A DNA stretch of 64,000 nucleotides from Erigeron canadensis (lineage: Eukaryota; Streptophyta; Magnoliopsida; Asterales; Asteraceae): contig NC_057768.1 of assembly GCF_010389155.1 (NCBI RefSeq), forward strand, positions 3,966,501 to 4,030,500, in the 5' to 3' direction. A model generated the notes under the pieces. It did not search any database. It was given only the letters and a program-made list of their open reading frames with translations, and was not told where the DNA came from. Every line of letters starts with the position of its first letter. Within the stretch, counting starts at the first letter, position 1. Shown in pieces: positions 34,931-46,020 of the stretch. The position numbers were made by a program, and so were the translations under genes.

Positions 34931-35310
34931 TCAAATTTAAAAATTTTTTTTTTTTCTTATAAAATTGCTAATATCCACAAATTAAATTACAATTAATCTC
35001 ATAATACAAATAAATACACAAATAACAAAAGAGCACATTTCATATATATCAAAACAATATGTTTCATACAACCACAAGTTATTTAAAAACCGAACACAAA
35101 TTACAATAAATCAAACATGTCTAAGCTACGTTGTGCAGGAACCTCAAAATCAGCCGGAAGCCTGGAAAATTGGACATTATATGTAAGTGCTAATACCGCA
35201 CCTCTAACCTGCAAATTATATTAAGAAATTAAGCCTGTCACAGGAAGACGATGCCTCAAAGATCATCACAAAAATACTATGTACTGCAAGTTCCAGAATC
35301 GAGAGTTTAC

Positions 35311-36300
35311 CCTTCCATATCCGCACTGAAAGTTCCAGAATCGAGCATTTTATGTTTTTCTCTTTGGATTTCATCAACTCTGTGTAAAAACAAATAAAGG
35401 GTGTTTAAAAAACCTTAACTTAACAAACTATCTAGCTATCAAACTCCAAAGCAGCATAATAACAAGCGAGGGAGCTACTAAACTAAAGATTTCACAAATA
35501 AATTCAACATAGGATTAAAAAGGTCAAATGAGTCTCTCATAAACCGTAGGATATGATAATTTAACTTTGTTGCAGCTAGTGTGAAATTGATTTTTTGACT
35601 ATAATTAATCAAAACTTAGAATTTAGCTAGCGAGCAATTGCTCTATCTGCACCATGCAATCAATGCCTGGAATGTCAAGCCCATGTGCTTGACTGGTTGT
35701 AAAGCTACTCTCAAATCCTCCTCCAGTTCCTGTTGTTGATGCAGTTAATGATGCGGCTGTTGATGCTACTATATTTGGTGCTTCAGCAGGACTAGCCTCT
35801 GGTGCACTACAGTCTCCAAATTCCATCTTTGGTTGTACAATAATCAAGTTATAAAAGTCAAATCATACTGTTGATGTGTTAGTTTCATTTATGCTAATGA
35901 AAAGAGTATCGAGATTTTACTGATTAGCGTTACATATATGATGCATACCCTGCATGAGTCAATGCGGTCACAACCACAAACTAGCTGCCCATTAGCAAAA
36001 TCTATAGCAGCCGGTGCACCTCCACCATCACTCCTCTACGAAATTCCATAAAACGTGACAGTTTAGTATCTTGATCATTTCATGCTTAGGCTAAAGACTA
36101 CTTTATATTTATTAAATGACATGGAAAATACCTTGTAATAATCAACAGCAATGAAATTTAGAGGTGAATACTACCAACCGCTGGTCCTCATGGATCATAA
36201 AGTCAACAGTGGGCCAATCACTACCATTATCTGGCATGCGAGATACTGGAACCAAAACTTGAAAACTGAAAATCTTCAAATATTGTTATGACTGGAGATA
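35311..36300 (-). pseudogene. CACTA-associated gene remnant, several exons
   Basis: Minus-strand pieces separated by plausible introns: an upstream piece (36225-36325) with ILVPVSPV-like text interrupted by the Copia insertion; about 35965-36040 with [20 protein letters not shown]; 35623-35827 with MEFGDCSAPEASPAEAPN and ending QIEQLLAS; and about 35311-35385 with HRVDEIQREKHKMLDSGTF. The position, with the 3' end toward the left terminus, suits the accessory transposase gene of a CACTA element. I do not recognise the protein. The Copia insertion must have inactivated it. Confidence 0.35.
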
Positions 36301-36328
36301 CTGGAACCAAAAAAATTTGAGCAGAATT

Positions 36329-36811
36329 TGTTGGAATAAACATGGTTTGATTCAAGGGAAAATACTCACCAGATGATCCTGTGGAACCTGTAAAGGCATT
36401 AAACATGTTTGCCATTGATTTCGGGTTCCCAAAACAAGGTGATTGAGTTAGGATGAGATGGGTAATTCGGTTGTGATGTTTTGCACGAATTTGAGAGGAG
36501 TAAACACACGAATTTGTGTGGGATTATGTGTGTGTGATTAACCTTAACTTAGGGTTAATTACCCTCTATTTATAATGAGAGTAATTACACTTACCACCCT
36601 TTAGTAATTACACATTCAACCCCTGTGGTGTTTAATGTGTATACCATTAGTCCTCTTATTTACAATCACCTAATGGGAAACCATATTCTACGTCTCTAAG
36701 AGTAAATACGCTCATCATATATTTACCTAGACACAGGGATTTCATTATCGTCAATTATCATATCAGGAATGATACATGATCAGTGACGGTCACACTAACG
36801 TGGTTCCAACA
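36329..36811 (-). repeat. 3' LTR of the nested Copia
   Basis: 483 bp. It differs from the 5' LTR by an 8-base indel (tcccaaaa-like, near 36428) and a modest number of substitutions. It also retains the ATG and GTGAGT described for the 5' LTR exon. Confidence 0.9.
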
Positions 36812-37137
36812 TTCTCCCACTTGACCGAGCGATCGTTTATCTATGAGTAATTAAATAAGTTCCGGAATAATACTCATTTTGTTTTAAACCGAAATCATAG
36901 CCAATAAGTACAGTCGTAGAGAAGAACATCAACTCAGGACCCCCACTAGTCAAACTACGACTCAAATTTAAAACTAATAAGCAATGATCAATTGACGAAG
37001 ACAAATTTTGTCACAATAATGTCAATACACCAATATGAGTACTCAAAGTGTAATTAATAAACAAACAAAATCTGAATAAGGAGTAAAATTTTTAAACAAT
37101 AATACTAATGACCAAATAAGTACAATATGTTATTAAA

Positions 37138-40100
37138 TTAAACTAAGTCTTTAGTAAGCTCCATCTTCAACACGTGTCCTACGAAGATATTAGGAGGAAG
37201 ACCTTTGGTCATCAGATCCGCTAGCATGTCATTTGTACTTATGTACTCAATACAAAGAACATTTTCCTCGACCCGTTCGCGTACAAACAGATACTTTGTA
37301 TCGAGATACAGCCCAGCGCCAGTCGAACTGTTACTTTTCAAGAAAGTTACGGCAGCTGAGTTATCACAATAAAGCTTCAATGGTCTAGAAATGGAGTTGA
37401 CGACTTTGAGTCCACTGACCAGATTCCTAATTAACATCCCCTGGCAAGTAGCATTATAAACGGCAATGTATTCAGCCATCTTGGTAGACGTTGCAGTCAG
37501 TTTCTGCTTGACTCCGCCAAGAGATAGGTCCGCCAGCTAACATGAAAATATACCCAGAAGTAGATTTCTTATCTTCCTTGCTTTTGGCAAAGTCGGAATC
37601 GGAATAACCTACTACTTATAGATTGTCACTTCTTTTATATGTTAGTTTGTAGTCTTTGGTCCCTTGCAGATATCGTAGAACTTTCTTAGCCGCTTTTCAG
37701 TGTGCTAATCCAGGATTAGATAAGTAACGCCCTAGCATACCGGCAATATAAGCAATATCTGGACGAGTACAGACCTGAGCATACATAATGCTCCTAACTA
37801 CTGATGAGTAAGGTATCATTCTCATTTGCTCCTTTTCAATCTCAGTGCTCGGACTTTGGAAAGTACCGAATACATCTCCTTTAACTACTGGAGCTATAGT
37901 GGGTGCGCAATGTTGCATGTTATAGTGTTCTAAAATCCGCTCAATATAGGCCCTTTGAGAAAGACCTAAACTACCATTATGCCTATCCCTATGTATTTCG
38001 ATACCTATAACATAAGAGGCATCACCGAGATCTTTCATGTCGAATTTCTGCGAAAGCATCCGCTTTGACTCATGCAACATATCCAAGTTATTACTTGCTA
38101 GTAGAATATCGTCTACATACAAAACAAGGATTATAAAGTTACTCCCACTGATCTTGAGATAGGTGCATTGATCCACTTGATTCTTTATGAAGTCTTGTTC
38201 TTTAATAACTTCATCAAACTTAAGGTACCACTGCTCGATGCTTGCTTCAACCCATATATGGATTTCTTTAACTTGCAGACCATGTGCTCTTTACCTTTTG
38301 GAATGAATCCTTCAGGTTGCCACATGTATACGTCTTCTTCCAAGTCTCCATTTAAGAAAGGTGTTTTGACATCCATCTGATGTAACTCAAGATCAAAGTG
38401 AGCTACTAGTGCCATAACGATCCTTAAAGAGTCTTTACGAGACACGGGAGAAAAAGTCTCTTGATAATCGACTCCAGCCTTCTGAGTATAGCCTTTCGCA
38501 ACCAATCTGGCCTTATAGCGTTCGACGTTTCCTTTTGGGTCTAATTTGGTTTTGAAGACCCATTTGCAACCAACAGTTTTGGATCCTTCAGGAAGTTCAA
38601 CCAATTCCCAAACGTCATTATGCTGCATGGAATTAAGCTCTTCAATCATGGCTTCATTCCACTGAGTGGCCTGATCACTATTAATGGCTTCTTTATAGGA
38701 GGTAGGATCAATAAGCTTTCCAACATCCTCAACTTCAGTGAGATAAGTAATGAAGTCATCAAAATTAGTGGCCCTACGTGACCTCGATGATCTCCTGAGT
38801 TGATTTTCGGGATTTTCGGAAGATCCTTCAGCATTAGTGGTCTCATGATTAATATTAGGAGGAGTTGGATCAATGACATTCGGAGCAGCGTTTTGTACAA
38901 GAGGAGTTATCGGAGGAGTAATAATAACCGAGGAATCGTTTCCCCCCGCTTCTTGTACTTCTTGCAAATCGAAGTTATGATTTGTCGTGCTCCCACTGAT
39001 CTCTGAGTTCTCTAGGAACGTGGCATGCTGTATATCACTGATGCGAGTAGTGTGGGAAGGACAGTAAAACCGATAACCTTTTGAGTTATCCGGATAACCG
39101 ACAAAGAAACATGTAATAGTCTTAGGATCAAGTTTCTTTAAGTTAGGGTTATAAAATTTAGCTTCGGTAGGACAGCCCCATACTTTCATATATCTAGGAC
39201 TCGGTTTCTTCTCTGTCCAAATCTCATGAGGAGTTTTAGGGACAGATTTAGAAGGAACTCTATTGAGTATATGAACGGCTGTTTTTAAGGCCTCAGTCCA
39301 AAGGAAAGTAGGTAAGTTAGTGTTAGCAAGCATACTTCTCACCATGTCCATTAGGGTTCTATTTCTTCTTTCAGCAACACCATTTTGTTGAGGGGAACCA
39401 GGTATGGTGTATTGGTTAATTATGTCATGATCCTTACAAAAGTCATGGAAAGGACCAGCGGCTTGACCAACGTCAGTATGTCTACCATAATACTCACCTC
39501 CTCTATTTGATCTTACAACTTTAATTTTATGTTCAAGTTGGTTTTCAACCAAAGTTTTAAAAATCAATAAAAGTTTGCAAGGATTCAGACTTTTCCTTAA
39601 TCAAATAAAGGTGCATATAACGTGAATAATCATCAATAAATGTAATAAATGAAGTATGTCCTGTAATGGAAGCGGGATAGGGGTCACTTATATCAGTATG
39701 AATTATTTCCAACAAGTTGGAACTTCTGGTGGCTCCTTTCTTAGTCCCTTTAGCCATTTTGCCTTTGAGGCATTGAATACATGTTTCAAAATCACTAAAG
39801 TCAAGAGATGGTAAGATTCCATCCTTTACGAGTCGTGTCATGCGATCTCGTGAGATGTGACCAAGACGTTTATGCCACAACATGGAGGAATTCTCTTGTT
39901 GCTTAAGTGATTTTGTCCTTGTTTTAGTTATATCATCAACATTAAAAGATAACAAAGATTGTGAGAAATTATGATCTAGTTCTAATTTATACAGCAATCC
40001 ATCCAAGAAACCACGACCAAGCAATTCATTATTAAGAGTAATAGTAATCTTGCCGAAACCATGAATTATTACAAAACCTTCTATGTCTAGTCTAGAAATA

Positions 40101-40390
40101 GATACGAGGTTTCGAGTAATTCTCGGTACATATAAGGTATCTACTAGTCTAATACATTTTCTAGTGCTCATATGTAAAATATAAGTTCCCATGGCTTCGA
40201 CATCTAAAAGATCACCACTTCCAACTCTAAGTTTTCTTTGGCCCTTTGGTAGCTTCTGGATTGTATGGAATCCCTGCATTGAGTTAGTCACATGAACCAT
40301 AGAACCAGAGTCACCCCACCATGTATTAACAGGAACATCAGTAGTAAAAGAATCAAATATTACATAAAGTACGTTACCTTTCTTAGCTAG
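37138..40390 (-). pseudogene. Copia pol (protease-integrase-RT-RNase H), broken
   Basis: Reading from 40390 downward: WWGDSGSMVHVT is the protease site; LWHKRLGHISRDRM and CIQCLKGKM form the GAG-pre-integrase; then the integrase with HTDI and [10 protein letters not shown]. The second catalytic aspartate of the integrase is replaced (RSNRGGEYY, about 39512). A one-base insertion in a T run near 39565 shifts the frame. RT follows ([41 protein letters not shown]), with a frameshift near 38225 and a stop in place of Trp near 37700. RNase H reaches its end at 37138 (YCDNSAAVTFL), also frameshifted. At least four independent lesions, so inactive. Confidence 0.9.
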
Positions 40391-41169
40391 TCATTCCTTG
40401 AACTTAGGGCAATCTTTCTGAACAGGCCCTTGAGTACGACAGAACTTACATTTGATGTTGAAGACATTAGAGCTAGAGGCAACTACACCAGGACTGATCT
40501 TTGAAGCTTTCTTTCCAGTCTTGTTACTGTTGTTACCCTTCCTCTTCTTAGAATTAGCAGTGGTAGTAAGGTGAACAGCTTCAGGTTTCTCGAGCTTAAG
40601 GCGATCCTCTTCTTGTTGACACATTGCAATTAGTTCACTCATCTTCCATTTATCTTTCTGAGCATTATAGTTAATTTTGAAGGCATCAAATTGAGCAGAC
40701 AATGATGTCATTATGAAATGCACAAGAAAATTATCAGAGACTTCCATTTCGAGAGTCTTAAGCTTGTTCTCCATGTCACTCATTTTCATTATGTGTTCAC
40801 GGACACCGCCACTTCCATCATATTTCAGAGTAAGCATCTTTAGCATTAAGCTGCTTGCATGCACTTTAGACGATCCCTTGAAGTAATCCTCAACAGATTT
40901 GAGGTAATCTTTGACTTTGTCAGACTCAGCGATAGCTCCTCGAAGACCAAGGGGAATAGAGTTCTTGACCGTCATAAGTGATAACCGATTCGCCTTGTCC
41001 CACTTCTCAAATGCTGCTTTCTGTTCTGCAGTAGAGTTCGCAATAATAGCAGCGGGTTCATCATTACGAATGGCATAGTCAAGGTCAAGGTACCCCAGAG
41101 TAAGATCTAATTGATCTTTCCAAGCAGTGTAGTTTGCACCGGTAAGTGGCTGAATGCCAAGAGTAGGTG

Positions 41170-41570
41170 CTACAGTGGAAATAAGGATGATATAGATTTA
41201 GGATACAAGTAATTGAAGATTAATAAAGTAATGCCTAAAACTAAGGGCAATTAGATTATAGTGACATAATTAGCTATCTAAAGCAGACTAAGCAATATCT
41301 ATAAAACTAATGGAACTAAAGTAATGCCTAAACTTAACTAAAGGCTAATAATAATGTTCCTTATAATAACATAATTAAATATCCAAGGCTTATTAAGTAA
41401 TGTCTCTAAAAGTAATGGAACTAACGTAATGCCTAAATACGTAAGAGGCTAAAGTAATGTTCCTAAAAGTAATGAGACTATGACCATTATACTAATGAAG
41501 CCAGTGATAGGTAACCTATTGTAAACACCAAAACAATAAGTTGACATAAGGCTCTACTTAGATTTACATC
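41170..41570. repeat. Leader tandem repeats (taatgcctaaa units)
   Basis: Diverged units of about 110 bp with aatggaactaaagtaatgcctaa and gacataattagctatc, within the Copia leader. Nearby, ctttgggcagaa/ctttgggcacaaa recurs at 41572, 41643, 41724 and 41801. Confidence 0.6.
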
Positions 41571-42059
41571 ACCTTTGGGCAGAAGTAACTAATATCTAAG
41601 TACACATGAGCATTAGGGTCATGCGGCACAACGCTTATCTTTTGACCTTTGGGCACAAAATTAAGAATCGTGTATCTTATGCATGAAAGATATTCCTTTT
41701 AGCACACAAAGTGTATTAAATCACCTTTGGGCAGAATCAATATACTTAGTGTTCATTATCCAAAAGGAAAAGAACGCACCATGAGAATCATATTTGACCT
41801 TTGGGCACAAATGATGAAACCATGTACATTAGTGCGAAGCCCCCACACATTACGGGGGTCCGGGGGCAGCACCCCTGGGATCGACCAAAAATTTTTACCC
41901 TTAAAGTGCTATGGTAAAAATGTCTCAGAGAAAATAATTTTCGAAAATAAGAGACAAATTTAGCCACAAAATTATAAGGTAAAATTAGTAAGCACGAGTT
42001 CATTCATCAGCTAAAATCATCTTTAGTTTAATACGAACTTAAGTTATAACTCGTGAATA

Positions 42060-42400
42060 AGTGAGCACAAAGTAGACCATAAGTTCGTGATGATGTAAGC
42101 ACGAAGGTAACATAAGTCAACACGATGTTCGTGTGATGACGTCAGCACGAAGAAGTCATAAGTCTACACGAAGTTCGTGATGATGTCAGCGTGAAGACAA
42201 TCTGGTTCGTGTAATGACGTCAACACGAAGTAGTAATGAGTTCGTGTGAAGATAGCTGAGTTCGTGCGAAGATAGTTGACTTCGTGCGAAGACATGAGCG
42301 CGAAGGTGGTGCAGAAACTGTGATGACGTCAGCACGAAGTAGTTTTGAGTTCGTGATGATGTCAGCACGAGTTTCTTCATTCTGCAGCTTCTAAGTTCGC
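42060..42400. repeat. Array of TTCGTG...TGACGTCA...CACGAAG repeats in the Copia leader
   Basis: About eight to ten degenerate units built from ttcgtg, gatgacgtcagc or gatgatgtcagc, and cacgaag. Three or four copies contain the full bZIP palindrome TGACGTCA or TGACGTCAG. Units are palindromic in part (cacgaa...ttcgtg). The array lies downstream of the 5' LTR on the transcribed strand. Confidence 0.75.
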
Positions 42401-42441
42401 GTAAAACCCTCGAAACGAACCAAAAACATAACAGGACTTCG

Positions 42442-42462
42442 TAACGCGGCTCTGATACCACA
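42442..42462 (-). promoter_or_regulatory. Primer-binding site of the nested Copia
   Basis: On the minus strand TGGTATCAGAGC starts two bases after the 5' LTR end. This is complementary to the 3' end of initiator methionine tRNA, the usual Copia primer. Confidence 0.9.
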
Positions 42463-42937
42463 TGTTGGAATAAACATGGTTTGATTCAAGGGAAAATACT
42501 CACCAGATGATTCTGTGGAACCTGTAAAGGCATTAAACATGTTTGCCATTGATTTCGGGACAAGGTGATTGAGTTAGGATGAGATGAGTAATTCGGTTGT
42601 GATGTTATGCACGAATTCAAGAGGAGTAAACACACGAATTTGTGTGGGATTATGTGTGTGTGATTAACCTTAACTTAGGGTTAATTATCCTCTATTTATA
42701 ATGAGAGTAATTACACTTACTACCCTTTAGTAATTACACATTCAACCCCTGTGGTGTTTAATGTGTATACCATTAGTCCTCTTATTTACAATCACCTAAT
42801 GGGAAACCCTATTCTACGTCTCTAAGAGTAAATACGCTCATCATATATTTACCTAGACATAGGGATTTCATTATCGTCAATTATCATATCAGGAATGATA
42901 CATGATCAGTGACGGTCACACTAACGTGGTTCCAACA
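42463..42937 (-). repeat. 5' LTR of the nested Copia
   Basis: 475 bp, plus-strand ends TGTTGGAATAAAC and GGTTCCAACA. It contains the predicted Gag start exon (42504-42549). A TATA-like tatttataatgag (42693) lies upstream of the ATG in the direction of transcription, with the leader between them. Confidence 0.9.
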
Positions 42938-43866
42938 GTATTTCTTCCCAAATCTGGAATGGTTTTGTTGAGGTACTTGGGAGATAAAAAACCGACTGAG
43001 TCAAAAGCTATTACTAGAAAACTGATTTAGCTCTGTATGGTGAAGGGAACTTGATGTCAGTAACACGAACAATACTTCTGCACCATGCTTCAGTGTTACA
43101 TCAGTTTGCTCATATCATATTGTTCCACACCCCATGCTTCAGGGTCATTCTGTTTTGTCAACTAAGATACTATTGAGCAAGTTTCAGTCCCAACATGCAT
43201 GATGTTACCATAGATTTTTAAAAATCTATAGCTTTTTTTTAAATCTTTTTTTTTTTTTTAACTTTGACCAGTTTTCTACCTCATTTCCACTTCCATACAT
43301 CTCTCTTTTATAACCCATGAAACCGTTGTTTGTTGTACGAGTAATTATTAAACTTGGCTTCCATATATGAAGCTGTTTAATTTGGCAGGCCGTTTTTTGG
43401 CTGAATGTGAGAATTTTGCAAGTACATCTCTTTTCATTATACTGTTGAAATCATACAATGCTTAATTCATGTTATGAAAATATTAAGTTCATTAAAATGC
43501 TTAATACATGTATTGAAAATACAAGTTTGCAAAACCTTGCACAAATTTAGAAAGGATAGTGATATACAGTTATACGCCACCAAATTTTGACAATACATTA
43601 TCAGATGTACTTTACCTTGTTATACAATACAAAACTATAAAACACGATTGGTGGTGTACGCATTCGGTGTACATATTGCTTCCCATTGGAAAACAACTTG
43701 TTATTGAAGATTTGAAGTTATATTAGCTCATAGATTGGTCGATGACATTCACTAGTGACATTTTTTACAAGTCGACACGAATATATAACAAAATTTGAAC
43801 TTTAATACATTTAGTAGCATGTATGAAACAAATTGACAAATAACACAATGCAAATTTCTAACTCGT

Positions 43867-44286
43867 CACTGTAAATAATGTTGCATTTATTCACACTTTT
43901 CGTTAGCGTGAACAAATTAAAAATTTTGTCACGCTTTTATGTATGTAAAAATATATAGAACTAAAAGTGTATAGAAATTTCTCCACACTAAAAAGTGTGT
44001 AGAATTAAAAGTTCACACTTCTTAGTGTGGATTTTCATAATTATTTTGTAACACCTCATTTGTTCACGCTACCTTTTTAGTTAGCGTGAACAAATGGGGA
44101 ATTACAAAATAATTATGAATGTTCACACTAAAAAGTGTGAATTTTTAAATATACACACTTTTTAGTGTGAAGAAATTTCTACACACCTTTAGTTCTACAT
44201 ATTTTTACACACATAAAAACGTGATAAAATTTTTAATTTTTTTATACTAACTAAAAGTATGGACAAATGCAACATTATTTGTAGTG
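43867..44286. mobile_element. CACTA-derived fold-back MITE with 3-bp target duplication
   Basis: The 420-bp unit begins CACTGTAAATAATGTTGCAT and ends ATGCAACATTATTTGTAGTG, with pairing through ttcacactaaaaagtgtgaa-type segments to a turn near 44080. It is flanked by CGT at 43864-43866 and 44287-44289. CACT(A/G) termini and a 3-bp duplication are hallmarks of the CACTA superfamily. No ORF. Confidence 0.85.
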
Positions 44287-44599
44287 CGTTAGTTAGTTAT
44301 AAAAAGTGAATTTTACTACTATCATATGTCAAGCATAGAAAACGTTTTGTTTTTTTTTTTTAACAAAGTAAGAAAAACGGATTTAAATATTAAAGATCAG
44401 GCTCAAAAATACAAATGACAACATTGGTTAAATTTGGAGAGAGAAAAAAAAAAAAAGACAGTAACACGACTTTTGGGCTTTTGACCACTATTTACACGTA
44501 AACATGATGGGCTAACGAAGAAAAAAGTGGGCTTAATTTCACCCATTTCAAACTCCCGCCCTAATAATATTAAAATAACAGTAACTATTACTTATTTAG

Positions 44600-44842
44600 T
44601 ACTCTATACGTCCCAATTTAAATGTCTTATTTTGACTTTTAACTTTGACCGTTAATTGTTTCGTGTGTGTTATACAACAATTGATATAAAATATATGGAT
44701 ATATTGAGTTTTACATGTATTTTTCATTTATATAACTTTTATTCGGTGTTATATTATACAAACAAAAATAAATACGGTCAAAGTTAGAGAAGAAAGACTC
44801 AACAAGTCAAATTTGGACATTTAAATTGGGACGGATGGAGTA
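44600..44842. mobile_element. Stowaway-like MITE
   Basis: tactctatacgtcccaattt at the left pairs with aaattgggacggatggagta at the right; subterminal actttgaccg pairs with cggtcaaagtt. TA at both ends fits the Tc1/mariner-type duplication. Same family as the partial copy at 7528-7715. Confidence 0.8.
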
Positions 44843-44874
44843 TATATTTTAGACTTGTGGTTTTGACTTTTGAC

Positions 44875-45095
44875 TAGCAGGGTCTCCGCACAATGCTACG
44901 GTGATATTGGTGGTGGTGGTCGTGACAACAACGAATAGTTTATTTACTTGATGTAAGAGGGCGGTGTTCGTATTATAAGAGTTAACGGATAAATAATATA
45001 AATTGATAAGAGAGTATATTGATCATTTTACATATCTTAAAAATGTAACTTTTCAACATGTAGTCTATAATTTTTACTTTATATAATAATATAGA
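44875..45095 (-). repeat. Helitron-like fragment, reverse orientation
   Basis: Starts ctagcagggtctccgcacaatg, has GGTGGTGGTGGTCGTG, and ends ttatataataatatagata. Confidence 0.45.
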
Positions 45096-45914
45096 TATGT
45101 ATTTTGCTGACATATGAAAAAGATGAGTTTTCAATCATTTATGAGACATAACAAGTTATCGTTAAACATATCCTGTTATTGAAATAACGTCTCTTTATCG
45201 GATAATGATTAATCAACTAACTCATATGCCTAAAATTCAATCTAATCATAGGATGATGACATACGAAAGAATCGAGCGATAAAATTAAGAAAGAAACTTA
45301 ATGGAATCCACATGTCAAATTCTTAAATATTCAAGTTGATTATTAGACATATGAATTAGGTTAATTTATCATTTTCCAACTTGTATTGTATCAATAAGTT
45401 TCCTTTAACCTAGAAACTTTGTTTTGACAATTGGAATTATTTTGTTCGGTTGAAACTTCAAACTGAAGGAAGTAAAGTAAATTACTGTCGGTAGAAGTCT
45501 AAATAAGTATCACATCTAATTTTGTATAACCATGTCAATTTGTCATAGATATAAGAGTTTTGTCCCATTGAGAGACATGACTATAGTCAGTTAGTTACTA
45601 GAGACATACGTAGAAATATACACTACTGTATTAAACAAATTTAGCAATGAGCAAAATTAATAATGTTAAAAATATATCTATACACTGGATTGAAATTAGA
45701 ATTAGAAGCAAGTTACTAATTTTAATGGTAATAGAAAAAAATAAAAATAAAAAAGAAGAAAGAGAGAGCTAGAACTAAAAACCATGTTAGAAGCCTGCAA
45801 TCTTTCTTGAAAAGGGTTAAGTCCACATGACTACACTATCCACCACATATGAGTGTCAAATGTTGACTGGACCTAAAATTAGTGTGGGCATGTGTGACAT
45901 GTGAACATATGGAA

Positions 45915-45925
45915 TATATATACGA
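45915..45925 (+). promoter_or_regulatory. Probable TATA box of the KAI2-like gene
   Basis: aatatatatac lies about 100 bases before the start codon. Confidence 0.45.
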
Positions 45926-46020
45926 CTATACGAGTATAAGAATTTTTATGCATTCTTTTGTCTTTCCTTTAATGAAAACAAAACTCTTCGCGTTTTTCAT
46001 TCTTTCTCATACTTAAAAAT

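Larger units (their letters stand above)
34723..36328. mobile_element. Left part of a CACTA-like element
   Basis: CACTACTAGAAAAAATACC at 34723 is a typical CACTA terminus, followed by a subterminal array of ATGACACGC/TGTCAT motifs to about 34930, as expected for transposase-binding regions. Further in are minus-strand coding remnants. A Copia element interrupts it at 36329 and the sequence resumes at 42938. The right CACTA terminus was not found; it is probably lost. Confidence 0.6.
40391..42549 (-). pseudogene. Copia gag, apparently spliced from an LTR-encoded start exon
   Basis: Exon 1, 42504-42549, lies wholly in the 5' LTR: ATG plus 15 codons (MANMFNAFTGST...) ending at a GTGAGT donor. 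The acceptor TTCCACTGTAG at 41170-41180 opens exon 2 at 41169, in the matching phase, giving APTLGIQPLTGANYTAW, a normal Copia Gag opening. The 1,334-bp predicted intron holds the primer-binding site and leader repeats. Exon 2 continues through QLDLTLGYLDLD and SGGVREHIMKM to a CX2C zinc-knuckle remnant (CKFCRTQGPVQKDCP). A stop at 40391-40393 replaces what looks like a tryptophan codon before the protease. Splicing is predicted, not shown. Confidence 0.65.
36329..42937 (-). mobile_element. Copia LTR retrotransposon nested in the CACTA-like element
   Basis: LTRs at 36329-36811 and 42463-42937 both start TGTTGGAATAAAC and end GGTTCCAACA on the plus strand. The element reads on the minus strand, so the right LTR is 5'. 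Just inside it lies the primer-binding site; just inside the left LTR is a purine tract (minus: AAGTGGGAGAA). Flanking five bases are gaatt (36324-36328) and gtatt (42938-42942), a target duplication with one mismatch. The order gag, protease, integrase, RT, RNase H is Copia. Coding parts carry stops and frameshifts. Confidence 0.9.

Noticed and set aside
38168..39006. Plus-strand frames inside the nested Copia
   Set aside because: Complement of the integrase/RT coding strand.
42060..42400. CRISPR-like array
   Set aside because: Units are degenerate, vary in spacing and lack unique spacers; this is a plant retrotransposon leader.
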